This document shows, piece after piece, positions 42,219 to 50,566 of a stretch of DNA of 64,000 bases. Source of the DNA: DATAXP01 sp036272935 (GTDB lineage: Bacteria; Planctomycetota; Planctomycetia; Pirellulales; PNKZ01); contig DATAXP010000124.1 of the NCBI GenBank assembly GCA_036272935.1, forward strand, positions 41,665-105,664, given 5' to 3'. Each line of letters begins with the position of its first letter. Position 1 is the stretch's first letter. The notes under the pieces were generated by a model. The model was not told the origin of the DNA. It worked only from the letters and a program-made list of their open reading frames with translations, and did no database searches. A program made the translations under genes and the position numbers.

Positions 42219-42430
42219 GGCGACGACTCGCGGGTTCGAGCCAACCCTGCCAACATGTTGCGGTTCCGCGCATCATTCTCGCGCCGCAGCAGTTCCAACC
42301 GCCGGTCGACGATTTCCGACGGTCCGCTGACGAGCCAACGTTCGGCATCATCGCACATCTCGAGCACCAGCTTCAGACGCTCGGACAACGTCATTTTGCG
42401 GTACATTTCGAGTGTTTCGCGGCTTAGCAT
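42215..42430 (-). CDS. Small partner protein of the nucleotidyltransferase
   Basis: From ATG 42430 this is 71 residues, an entirely helical charged protein: MLSRETLEMYRKMTLSERL, LEMCDDAERWLVSGP, EIVDRRLELLRRENDARN. A longer frame to 42496 adds an Arg/Val-rich segment without support. It overlaps the transferase start by 4 bp. It is the right size and place for an antitoxin or accessory subunit; no domain is recognised. Confidence 0.65.
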   Translation of the reverse strand: MLSRETLEMYRKMTLSERLKLVLEMCDDAERWLVSGPSEIVDRRLELLRRENDARNRNMLAGLARTRESSP

Positions 42431-42520
42431 GGCACGCTCGACGTAACGAACAGGTGCACGTTGCACGCGCATCGCGCGGTCGGCAATTATACGCAATGTC
42501 GTGACTCGGCACCGGAACGC

Positions 42521-43297
42521 TTACTGTGCCTGGGCCTCGGCGGGCTTCGCGTCCTCGTCGGCGGGCAGCGGCAGCAGGTCGGTTTTGGGGTCGTCGCCAC
42601 GCTGGGCAGGCAGCCCTTTGAGCTGCGGCGTGAGCACGAGCGTCACCGGCGTTTTGAGCGGCGGAATCTTGTCGGTCTCCGCCTCGAACAGCAGCGCGTC
42701 GTTCGATTGGCTGCTCTCGGTCGGCACGTCGAGCATCGCGCTGGCGAAGTTCGACACGCAGATAAAATCGCCGTCCTCGGCCTGGTAGTGCCGCTGACCG
42801 TTGGCCGGATCGACCCAGAATCCGCTGCCGCCGAACACCCACGGCTGCTCCATGGCCTTGTTCGTCCTGATGTTCCGCAGCCATTGCTGGGCAGGCAGCT
42901 TATGCCGTTTTCCTTCGGCGTCGCTCCAGTACACGGTGATGGCGATCTCGGTGCCCCGCGCCGGCTGATACGTCGGCACGAACTGGGCGGGATTCCCCGG
43001 CTCGGCCCCGGCCGCCACCAGCCCGGCATGCACGATGTACGCTTCCGTCGGCACCGCCACGACCGACTCGTGTTCCTTGGTGCGCCGCAGGCAGGCGAAC
43101 ATTTCCATCTGCCCTTCGCGCAGACAAACACGGCCGACGATGATTACGCGCTTGTTCTCGGCGTCGAGCCACACGGGAAATTTCGGCGACAGCCGCGTGA
43201 GCCCCGCCGGCTCGGCAGGCTTCTGGGCAAGAACAACCCCACGGGCGGCTAGTAAAGACGCAACGGCGCACAATGTTCGGAGCATGACACGTGACAT
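42521..43297 (-). CDS. YdjY-domain secreted protein
   Basis: 258 residues with a signal peptide (MLRTLCAVASLLAARGVVLA). The YdjY-type core follows: KRVIIVGRVCLREGQMEMFA, RTKEHESVVAVPTEAYIVHA, AGAEPGNPAQFVPTYQPARG, and TEIAITVYWSDAEGKRHKL. Many Planctomycetes carry this domain; its role is unknown. The C-terminus contains PPLKTPVTLVLTPQLKGLPA and a disordered acidic Ala-rich tail. The start is one of two near positions, 43297 or 43285. Confidence 0.75.
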   Translation of the reverse strand: MSRVMLRTLCAVASLLAARGVVLAQKPAEPAGLTRLSPKFPVWLDAENKRVIIVGRVCLREGQMEMFACLRRTKEHESVVAVPTEAYIVHAGLVAAGAEPGNPAQFVPTYQPARGTEIAITVYWSDAEGKRHKLPAQQWLRNIRTNKAMEQPWVFGGSGFWVDPANGQRHYQAEDGDFICVSNFASAMLDVPTESSQSNDALLFEAETDKIPPLKTPVTLVLTPQLKGLPAQRGDDPKTDLLPLPADEDAKPAEAQAQ

Positions 43298-43407
43298 CGG
43301 TTCCTCGTCAATCACTTCCGTTGAAGGCGCTGACCCCTGAACATGACGTCCCGCTGTTTGCTAAGATACCGGCTCGAATCTACGAAGACCAGGACGCACG
43401 AGCATTC

Positions 43408-45153
43408 ATGTCGATCTCGACCGACCCGACCACCAACGGCCATTCCGCCAGCGGTGACTTATACAGCAACTTGTCTGGCCGTTGGCATGCCTCGGCGCCG
43501 CGCCGCGTGGCAGGGGCCGACGATTGGAACAACGGCAGCCGCGGCTGGCAGGCGTGGCGAAAATATCTGGCCCACGAGCATCGCGCCCGCAATTTGCGCC
43601 GGTGGCTCAAAGTGCACGAACCGACCGATCCGCCCACGATGCCGGGCGTCGACATCGAAACGTCGCTGGTGCGCTGGCTCGACGATGCCCACGATGCACC
43701 GACTAACGACGCCCTGGCTGCCGAAGCACTCGCCTGGGCCAGGTCGCTAGCCGCCCTGGCCGAGGAAATCTCCGCCGACGTGTGGTGGCGCGCCCTGGGA
43801 CGCTTCGTCGAGCTCAGCGAAACGTCCGCCACGATGCCGCACACCAGCGCCCCCGTGGCCTGGCAACTCGCGGCCGTCGAATTGCCGCTGACGCTCGCCT
43901 ACCAGTTCCCCGAACTGGCCGCATGCCGCGAGTTGGTGCCGCGTGCCATCGAACGGCTCGCCACGACCGTCGAAGAGTTTCTCGATGCCAGTGGGCTTCC
44001 CCAAGCCGAATATCTGGCGTTGCTGCGACCGATGCTCGCCAGTTGGACGCGCTCGCGGGCGCTGTGTGAAAAGCTCGATGACGCGCGTTGGCCCGAACCG
44101 CTCGCGCAGCGCTTCGATGTCGCGGTGCTGAATGCATTGCGCCTCAGCCGCCGCGATCGCTCGCAGACCTTCGATCCGGCCGATGCAGCGCGCCCGTCGC
44201 TCGAGTGGCTGGTGCACGCGGCACGACTCACCGGCGACCGCACGACCGTGCGGATCGCGAAGAATGCGGTCGACGCCGGCGAGCGGCGACTGCCGTCGAA
44301 AAAATCGCCGAGTCCCGCCGTGCAATCCGAGCCAGCCGAGCTAGGGCTGCTGCGCAGCGATTGGTCGCGCGGCAGTGCCCGCCTGGCGATCGCCTACGCC
44401 CAGCGGCGAGTGCTCGGCGAGTTAAGCATCGGCAAGCACCTGCTGATTGCCGGCGACTGCGCCATCGAAATGCGATTCAACGGTCTGCCGGCCGTGGCTG
44501 AAACCGACTGGGAACAAGTTTGTTGGGAAAGCGACGACCGGGCCGACTACCTGGAACTGGAAATGGCGCTGGCCGGCGGCTTCCGCGTGCAGCGACAGAT
44601 GTTGCTGGCGCGCGACGACCACTTCGCACTGGTTGCCGATGCGGTGTTGTGTCCGCATCCGGCCGACGTAGGGTACCGCGCCGCCTGGCCGTTGGCGTCG
44701 GACATGTCGTTCGAGCCGGCTCGCGATTCCAGCGAAGGCTGGTTGAGCGACGGCCGACGGCGTGCCCTGGTGCTGCCGTTGGCGCTGCCCGAATGGCGAT
44801 CGCAGCCAGGGCCAGGAACGCTGACCAACGACCACGGTAAACTGGTCTACGAGCTGCGCGCCGCGAAGGCCCGGGCACTGTACGCGCCGCTGTTCTTCGA
44901 TCTGCGCCCCAAGCGATTCGCCAAGCGTTTCACCTGGCGGCGGCTGACCGTTGCCGAATCGCGCGTGACCCAACCGGTCGACGTCGCAGCCGGCTACCGC
45001 GTGCACATCGGCAACGCGCAGTGGCTGGTCTATCGTTCCCTGAGCGAAGGGGTCAGCCGCACCGTGCTCGGCCATCACCTATTCTCCGAATACCTGGCGG
45101 CGCGGTTCACCGCGTCGGGCACCGTCGAGCCGGTGATGGAAATCGAAGGCTAG
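43408..45153 (+). CDS. Large hypothetical protein, heparinase-II/III-like C-terminal pattern
   Basis: 581 residues from ATG 43408. No signal peptide or TM segment. The N-terminal half is alpha-helical with Trp/Ala-rich repeats (WWRALGRFVELSE, WQLAAVELPLTLAYQFPELA). The C-terminal half is beta-rich, including CAIEMRFNGLPAVAETDW, YLELEMALAGGFRVQRQMLL and LPLALPEWRSQPG. This helix-toroid plus beta-sheet layout recalls heparinase II/III-like or glucosidase-like proteins, but no catalytic residue can be matched, so this is a weak analogy. The gene is followed 18 bp later by yggS. Confidence 0.6.
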   Translation: MSISTDPTTNGHSASGDLYSNLSGRWHASAPRRVAGADDWNNGSRGWQAWRKYLAHEHRARNLRRWLKVHEPTDPPTMPGVDIETSLVRWLDDAHDAPTNDALAAEALAWARSLAALAEEISADVWWRALGRFVELSETSATMPHTSAPVAWQLAAVELPLTLAYQFPELAACRELVPRAIERLATTVEEFLDASGLPQAEYLALLRPMLASWTRSRALCEKLDDARWPEPLAQRFDVAVLNALRLSRRDRSQTFDPADAARPSLEWLVHAARLTGDRTTVRIAKNAVDAGERRLPSKKSPSPAVQSEPAELGLLRSDWSRGSARLAIAYAQRRVLGELSIGKHLLIAGDCAIEMRFNGLPAVAETDWEQVCWESDDRADYLELEMALAGGFRVQRQMLLARDDHFALVADAVLCPHPADVGYRAAWPLASDMSFEPARDSSEGWLSDGRRRALVLPLALPEWRSQPGPGTLTNDHGKLVYELRAAKARALYAPLFFDLRPKRFAKRFTWRRLTVAESRVTQPVDVAAGYRVHIGNAQWLVYRSLSEGVSRTVLGHHLFSEYLAARFTASGTVEPVMEIEG

Positions 45154-45171
45154 GAAAATGCGAAATGCCGA

Positions 45172-45873
45172 ATGATGGACGTCGGGAGGCTGCGTGAAAA
45201 CGTCGAGCGCGTACGGGCAACGATTGCCGATGCCACGCGGCGCAGCGGACGGCAACCGGCGGACGTGACGCTCGTGGCGGTGACAAAGTACGTCGGCGCC
45301 GAAGTAGCACGGCAACTTGTCGAGATCGGCTGTCACGATCTCGGCGAAAGTCGTCCCCAAGAATTGTGGCAAAAAGCTGCGGAGGTTCCCGAGCCGGCGG
45401 TGCGTTGGCATCTGATCGGTCACTTGCAACGAAACAAAACCGCGCGGACGCTGGAACACGCGCACCTGATCCACTCGGCCGACAGTTGGCGGTTGATCGA
45501 AACGATCGACGAAGCGGCGGGGAAGCGCGGCCAGCGAGCCGCGGTGCTGATCGAGGTGAACACTTCGGGCGATGCGACCAAGGGAGGTTTCATGCCCACG
45601 GATGTCGAGCCGCTGGTCGAGCCCTTGAGCCGGTTTGGCTGGATCGAGGTGCGCGGCTTGATGACCATGGCAGCCCGCGAAGGGGACGCGACGGTCGCCC
45701 GGCGGAACTTCGCCGACCTGCGCGAACTCGCTGAGCGGCTGCGTGCTGTCAGCCCGGCGACGCTCGCCTGGCAAGAACTGTCGATGGGCATGAGCGGCGA
45801 TTACGAAATCGCCATCGCGGAGGGGGCCACCATCGTGCGCATCGGCTCGGCATTGTTCGAAGGCATCGAGTGA
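45172..45873 (+). CDS. YggS/PROSC-family PLP homeostasis protein
   Basis: 233 residues, the expected size. DVTLVAVTKYVGAEVARQLV carries the PLP lysine near residue 38; HDLGESRPQELWQKA, RWHLIGHLQRNKTARTL and LIHSADSWRLIETIDEAAGK follow in the canonical order. LSMGMSGDYEIAIAEGATIVRIG is the C-terminal phosphate-binding signature. The protein is a fold-type III PLP carrier that balances cellular PLP. It is downstream of the hypothetical gene with an 18-bp gap. Confidence 0.9.
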   Translation: MMDVGRLRENVERVRATIADATRRSGRQPADVTLVAVTKYVGAEVARQLVEIGCHDLGESRPQELWQKAAEVPEPAVRWHLIGHLQRNKTARTLEHAHLIHSADSWRLIETIDEAAGKRGQRAAVLIEVNTSGDATKGGFMPTDVEPLVEPLSRFGWIEVRGLMTMAAREGDATVARRNFADLRELAERLRAVSPATLAWQELSMGMSGDYEIAIAEGATIVRIGSALFEGIE

Positions 45874-46029
45874 TTCGCGACAGAATGTCGTGGCCAAATC
45901 GACTGCCTTGTGCAACAATGCGGTTCGGAACACGCTCTCGGCGGCAACCACGCTTATCTTTCAGCCGCCGCCAGCGATCAGGCAACGCGTTGCTCTTCGT
46001 GCACGCCTTGCGGCGAGAAGGAGGATGGC

Positions 46030-47313
46030 ATGTCTGTCGTGTCTCATGGGCGCGCGCTGCGCCGTGCTGTGTTGTTATCAGCATTGTTTGCGTGCGTCAT
46101 CGGTGTGGCCGGTGATCGACTCGGCCACGCGCAAGGAGATAAGACAGCCGACGCGCTGTTCCGCCAGATCGATACCGATGGCGACGGTCGCCTGACAATG
46201 GCCGACGCCACGTTCGGCACCCGCGCGTTTCTCGCCAAAATCTATCAGGCCGCCGGCAAGCAGCCGAGCGACACACTCACGCGCGACGAGTTCCTGGCCG
46301 CCTACGAGCTTCACAAAAACAAATCGCCCGCTGCTGGCTCCGCGCCGGCTTCGTCAGCGCAGAGTTCTACGCCAGAGGCAACGACACCGGCCGGCGACGG
46401 TCCCCTGAAGTTTGCCGACGACAACGGCGATGGCAAACTCTCGCGCGCCGAGTGGAGCAAGCTCACCCAGGCGTTCAGCAAGCTCGACACTGACAGAGAC
46501 AACGCGCTGGGTGCCGCAGAACTGGAACCGACCAGCGACCTGGCCAAGTTGCTCGAAGAGATCGGCGATGCCAACGGCGATGAGAAAATCGCCCGCGTCG
46601 AATGGGGCAAGCTGATGGCCGGCTTCAATCGGCTCGACGCCGACCACGATGCCATGCTCGACCAGGCGGAACTGCAAACCGCCGCCGACGCCGCGGTCGC
46701 TGCAGCCAGCGGCAAGGCGACGCTCTCGGCCAGCTCGGGAAGCGAGAAGGCGATCGCCAAATCCGGGCCGACGCTGTGGCGAGGTCGGATTGAAGGGCGC
46801 GGCGGGATCGAATTACTCGTCGAAGGCAATCACATCAGCGGTCGCGATATCGGGGGCGGTGGTGGGGGCGGCGGCAATCCCGGCGGCGGTGGCCCTGGCA
46901 TGGGCGGGCAGGGTGGTCGACCTGGCCCTGGCGGTCGTCCCGGTCCTGGCATGGGGATGGGCGGCCCAGGAATGGGCGGTCCCGGCATGGGAATGGGCGG
47001 CCCTGGCATGGGTGGCCCCGGTGGTCCTGGCGGAGGCATGGGTCGCGGCGGCGGTGGAGGGGGCGGCCTCGGTGGCGGAAACTTCACCATGACCGGCGAC
47101 GGCAAGACCGGCAACATGGACGCCGTCTACACCGAAGGGGACCGCGCCGGCCAGGTGTGCCTGGGGATTTACAAGCTCGACGGCGACAAGTTGATGTGGT
47201 GCGTGAACAACCGCGGCACTCGACCAGCCGATTTCTCCGGCGGCGGCGGCAACTGGCTGCTCACGCTCACGCGCGTCGAAGGGGAAACCGCCTCAGCCGG
47301 GAACACTCAGTAA
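46030..47313 (+). CDS. Secreted EF-hand protein with Gly-rich repeat
   Basis: 427 residues from ATG 46030 after a strong GGAGG. The signal peptide is followed by five EF-hand-like loops: DTDGDGRLTMAD, DDNGDGKLSRAE, DTDRDNALGAAE, DANGDEKIARVE and DADHDAMLDQAE; the third and fifth are degenerate. A Gly/Pro/Met-rich stretch of about 80 residues follows (PGMGMGGPGMGGPG repeats). The C-terminus (KLMWCVNNRGTRPADFSGGG) resembles the end of TIGR03067-type domains. It should be a calcium-binding exported protein. Its stop overlaps the convergent DUF4239 stop. Confidence 0.8.
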   Translation: MSVVSHGRALRRAVLLSALFACVIGVAGDRLGHAQGDKTADALFRQIDTDGDGRLTMADATFGTRAFLAKIYQAAGKQPSDTLTRDEFLAAYELHKNKSPAAGSAPASSAQSSTPEATTPAGDGPLKFADDNGDGKLSRAEWSKLTQAFSKLDTDRDNALGAAELEPTSDLAKLLEEIGDANGDEKIARVEWGKLMAGFNRLDADHDAMLDQAELQTAADAAVAAASGKATLSASSGSEKAIAKSGPTLWRGRIEGRGGIELLVEGNHISGRDIGGGGGGGGNPGGGGPGMGGQGGRPGPGGRPGPGMGMGGPGMGGPGMGMGGPGMGGPGGPGGGMGRGGGGGGGLGGGNFTMTGDGKTGNMDAVYTEGDRAGQVCLGIYKLDGDKLMWCVNNRGTRPADFSGGGGNWLLTLTRVEGETASAGNTQ

Positions 47314-48116
47314 GCGATCACGGACGTTGCCGCGCCTTGCTTGCGGCCGATCTGCTCGAGCGCGCTGCGCAACGGCGTGCTCGATACCCGCACCAGTCCC
47401 CGCGACGGCTGATCGAGGTCGATGATCATCAGCATTGCCCCCGATACCGAGATCGCGCACACCAGCAACGTCGCAAACACCGTGGTGTTCGCCGGCGAGA
47501 ACAGGCCGAAGCTGACGAACAGCACGAACAGCCAGAAGACGACCAGCGCTACGAACAGTTCCGGGATGGTCGTGTCGTCGGGATGGCTCAACTGCCAGCG
47601 CGTCTTGGCCAGGTCGGCGACAATCGCCTGGGCCTGCGATTGGATCGAGCGGTGCGCGTCATCGGTCGGCGCGAACTTGTTGATCAGGTCGTAGACGTCG
47701 TCGCCATCGGCAGCGATGCGCGCGATCGACTCGAGCGGGTCCAGGGCTTCGGTCTTTTCGTCGGGCCAGGTTTGCTGGATCGCCGCGGTCAACCGGGCCC
47801 GCAGAATCTGACGCGCGATCGTCGCCGTGGGCCCGCCGTAGTGCGCCAGCGCTTCGTCGAGCAGGACGATGTTCCCGGCAATCTCGCGAACACCGTTTCG
47901 CTGCGCGTCGAACGTGTCCATGGCCGACGCGACCAGCAGCCCCAACACCAAAGCGGCCATCGTGGCGACCAAGCCGGTGCCCAACTGCACGATCTCTTTC
48001 GACTGCTTGCACAGATGCTCAGCCGGCAGCCGGCCGCGCAAAAACATGCCCAGCGTCGCGCCCCCCATGGTACAGGCGAACGTGATGCTCCCGACGGTGA
48101 CTGAATCCACGGCCAA
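47307..48116 (-). CDS. DUF4239-like membrane protein
   Basis: 269 residues with four TM segments: near 10-30, 45-70 (TGLVATMAALVLGLLVASAM), 190-215 (FVALVVFWLFVLFVSFGLFS) and 218-240 (FATLLVCAISVSGAMLMIID). A helical, mostly soluble region lies between (ARQILRARLTAAIQQTW). This TM-soluble-TM arrangement with DAQRNGVREIAGNIVLLDEAL is characteristic of the DUF4239 bestrophin-like group. Function unproven; possibly an anion channel. Confidence 0.75.
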   Translation of the reverse strand: MAVDSVTVGSITFACTMGGATLGMFLRGRLPAEHLCKQSKEIVQLGTGLVATMAALVLGLLVASAMDTFDAQRNGVREIAGNIVLLDEALAHYGGPTATIARQILRARLTAAIQQTWPDEKTEALDPLESIARIAADGDDVYDLINKFAPTDDAHRSIQSQAQAIVADLAKTRWQLSHPDDTTIPELFVALVVFWLFVLFVSFGLFSPANTTVFATLLVCAISVSGAMLMIIDLDQPSRGLVRVSSTPLRSALEQIGRKQGAATSVIAY

Positions 48117-48222
48117 AATCCTGGACAGCGATGACTTGATCGGACCAGGAAAACTCTAGCTCGTAGTTCAGCCCCGGGCCTCGTCATTAGGGGGCGTTTC
48201 GCAACGGTGTGGCGTCCTGTCG

Positions 48223-48279
48223 GGGTGCCATGTCCACGCTCGTCGTGGCCATGCTCACGCAAGCGTGAGCATGGCACCC
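48223..48279. repeat. Three-way palindrome, TGCTCACGC type
   Basis: GGGTGCCATG (48223-48232) pairs with CATGGCACCC (48270-48279). Inside, CCACG-CTCGT-CGTGG and GCCATGCTCACGC-AA-GCGTGAGCATGGC each form a hairpin. It has the same layout as 11787-11850 and 36902-36974 and lies 33 bp before the IS630 remnant. Confidence 0.7.
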
Positions 48280-48312
48280 GACCTCGCCGCTACAGCAAGC
48301 TGAGAAGCGCTC

Positions 48313-49244
48313 TAGTGTAGTGTCGCCGAAATAGCGTTACTTTTGATCGGGTGCGGGGTTTCATTCTTTCGAGGAGGATGAAATCCATGAAGCGCGCGTC
48401 GCAGATTGCGTTGAGTGAGGAGGAGCGGAGCGTCTAGCGTCGCTGGTCGCGGGGGCGCAGCACGCCGGCCCGGATCGTGCTGGCGGCGGCCGAGGATCGA
48501 ATGAACCAGGACATCGCCGAGGAACTCGGCACGTCGAAGAAAACGGTGTCGTTGTGGCGGAGGCGTTTCGCCGCCTCGCGCGTGGCCGGGATCGAGAAGG
48601 ATGCGCCGCGGCCAGGGCGCACGCCGAGCATTCCGGCCCGGACCGTGCAGCGCATTCTCGACAAGACCACGCAGGAGAAGCCTACGGCGGCCACGCACTG
48701 GAGCACGCGCACGATGGCGGCCGCCGTGGGCGTGAGCAAGGACACCGTGCAACGTGTGTGGCGGCCCCATGGCACGACCACGTTGTTTGCCGCCTTGGAG
48801 ATGAGCCTGGGCCTATTGTACGGCACGTGCATGAAGCGGCATCGGCACCAGGAGTGGATCAAGTTTTTGAAACTGCTCGACGACCAAACGCCTGCCGAGT
48901 TGGACCTGCACCTGATCCTCGACAACTACGCCACGCACAAGCATCCCAAAGTCCGGCAGTGGCTGGCGCGGCATCCGCGCTTCAAGCTGCACTTCATCCC
49001 CACCAACAGCTCGTGGCTGAACTTGGTCGAGCGCTGGTTCCGCGATCTGACCCAGAAGCGTCTGCGCCGCGGCACGTTCCCCAGCGAGCGGGCGCTGCGC
49101 GAGGCGATCGTGGCTTATATCGACCAGCACAACCAGGCCCCCGAGCCATTCGTCTGGAGCGCCAAAGCCTCCGACATCCTCGCCAAAGTCGCCCGCGCCC
49201 ACGCCGCACTCCATAAAACACCATCTGTGTGAGACACTACACTA
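48313..49244. mobile_element. Decayed IS630-family insertion sequence
   Basis: The ends read TAGTGTAGTGTC (left) and its reverse complement GACACTACACTA (right). TA is duplicated at both ends, as expected for IS630/Tc1-type target duplication. The 932-bp length is shorter than a complete element, consistent with the internal deletion in the transposase. Confidence 0.85.
48387..49232 (+). pseudogene. IS630 transposase with nonsense mutation and internal deletion
   Basis: The native start at 48387 has GAGGAGGATG upstream. After 16 codons (MKRASQIALSEEERSV) a TAG at 48435 interrupts the frame, which continues RRWSRGRSTPARIVLAAAED. The HTH and tail are intact (DIAEELGTSKKTVSLWRRRF, LILDNYATHKHPKVRQWLA, PTNSSWLNLVERWFRDL). 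The first catalytic-Asp region (the DEKSQIQA-type motif expected from the family) is missing: VQRVWRPHG is joined directly to TTTLFAALEM. An in-frame recombination of about 80 codons between two HG-T-rich sites explains this. A GTG at 48477 could start a 251-residue inactive protein. Confidence 0.85.
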
Positions 49245-49294
49245 GCTGGCCGGCCCAAACCGCGGACCACTCAAGCCGACGTCGGTCGTCGACC

Positions 49295-50014
49295 TTATCG
49301 ATCTGCTGTCGCCCGACGGAGAGAACTCGTCGAACGTCCGTTGGGCGCCGTCTTGACTGGAGAGTCTTTGGCGGTCACGCCGTTTTGAGTTGCGTGCCCG
49401 TCGACCGTCAGGCCGGTGGCAACGTCTTCAGGCAGCATGCAGCGAACCAGGGCGACGACGTTCGGCACGTCCATTTTCGCCAGCAAGCTGTTGCGGTGCT
49501 TCTCGACCGTCTTGGGGCTGATCGCCAATTCATGCGCGATCTCTTTGGTGTCGCGTGCATTCAACAGCAGCCGCATCACCTCGCGCTGACGACGCGAAAG
49601 CCGCCGTAGGCGCGCTAATACGGCATTCCGCTGTCGGAACCGCGCCAAATCCTTTTCCAAGGCGGTTCGCACCTGCGTGGTCAAGGCGTCATCGTCGACC
49701 GGCTTGACGAATACGTCGACCGCTCCTTGCTTCATGGTCGCGACCGCCGTCGGCAGATCGACGTACGCGGACATGATGATCACTGGAATCTCAAATCCTC
49801 GCACAGCCAGTTCTTGCTGCAACCGCTCGCCGCTCATGCCGTTGCCCAGCCGGAGGTCCAACAGCACGCACCCCGCACCGCCCTCGTAAGCGGCGAGGAA
49901 CGACTCCGCGTCCGCAAACAATTCGGTGCGGAAACCGCGCACGCTCATCAGACTGCCAAGTGCTTCGCGCAGCGAAGTATCGTCGTCGATGATGTAAACA
50001 GTCGCTTCGATCAT
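49295..50014 (-). CDS. FixJ/NarL-type response regulator
   Basis: 239 residues from ATG 50014. The receiver domain has VYIIDDDTSLREALGSLMSV, the phospho-acceptor in GCVLLDLRLGNGMSG, the switch residue in VIIMSAYVDLPTAVATM, and Lys in DVFVKPVDDD. The LuxR-type HTH is LSRRQREVMRLLLNARDTKE and ELAISPKTVEKHRNSLLAKM. A Ser/Thr-rich tail of about 40 residues follows. No histidine kinase is adjacent, so it is an orphan. It lies 51 bp from the IS630 end, and its termination zone may have been affected by the insertion. Confidence 0.9.
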   Translation of the reverse strand: MIEATVYIIDDDTSLREALGSLMSVRGFRTELFADAESFLAAYEGGAGCVLLDLRLGNGMSGERLQQELAVRGFEIPVIIMSAYVDLPTAVATMKQGAVDVFVKPVDDDALTTQVRTALEKDLARFRQRNAVLARLRRLSRRQREVMRLLLNARDTKEIAHELAISPKTVEKHRNSLLAKMDVPNVVALVRCMLPEDVATGLTVDGHATQNGVTAKDSPVKTAPNGRSTSSLRRATADR

Positions 50015-50353
50015 GGTCGCCTTATGCAAGCATTGTGTACGGTAAGTGTCGATCGCGAAAGCATCAATCGTCGCGTCGTGACTTACGGCGGCAGGGCGCA
50101 TGAACCTTTGGTAAAGGAGGCACAGCCATGCGGTTGAGGCAAAACTATCTCGGGGAAGATACACGCTACAGTGAGCAAATACCGTTCCCCATGTAGCCAA
50201 AACCGCTCTTTTGGAGCGGACACAACCGCATGCGCGTCAGGCCCGCTCGCTCCCGAGGAAAGCGAGCCATTTCCTCCATCTGGACGCCCGCGCGCCGCGC
50301 TGTAGAACGATCCGATGGGCTGCGATGTCCCTCGATGGAAGGCGGATACGGAC
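50015..50353. other. Intergenic region with a strong RBS-led mini-ORF
   Basis: About 340 bases between the response regulator (minus) and a small plus-strand gene. It holds a 22-codon ORF with an ideal ribosome site (50128-50196) and the hairpin CCGCTC-TTTTG-GAGCGG near 50206-50222. Nothing else was recognised. Confidence 0.5.
50128..50196 (+). CDS. Possible leader peptide or micro-protein (22 aa)
   Basis: AAAGGAGG (50113-50120) lies 7 nt before an ATG that opens the 22-codon frame MRLRQNYLGEDTRYSEQIPF-PM, ending in TAG. The ribosome site is among the best in the window, but the peptide has no known family. A hairpin starts about 10 nt after the stop. It could be a leader peptide or chance. 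Confidence 0.3.
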   Translation: MRLRQNYLGEDTRYSEQIPFPM

Positions 50354-50545
50354 ATGCTACGAACGAAGCTGTACGATGTCTCCGATGCGGAGTTGTTGCG
50401 ATCGTACGAGCGCCATCTGAACGAGCGCGACCACATCGGCTCGACAAGCTACGAGCGCGTAGCCGTCGAGCGGTTTCTCAGCGACGCGCGCACCGAATTG
50501 CAACGCCGCGGAATTGGCCGTGAGGCGGTGCCTGCGATCGGCTAG
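50354..50545 (+). CDS. Small hypothetical protein of 63 residues
   Basis: MLRTKLYDVSDAELLRSYER, then HLNERDHIGSTSYERVAVER and FLSDARTELQRRGI form an amphipathic helical protein. An upstream GTG/ATG at 50315 would add unconserved residues. Function is unknown. It converges on the glycoside-hydrolase-like gene. Confidence 0.55.
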   Translation: MLRTKLYDVSDAELLRSYERHLNERDHIGSTSYERVAVERFLSDARTELQRRGIGREAVPAIG

Positions 50546-50566
50546 GCGGCGAAGCCCATCGCGCGA

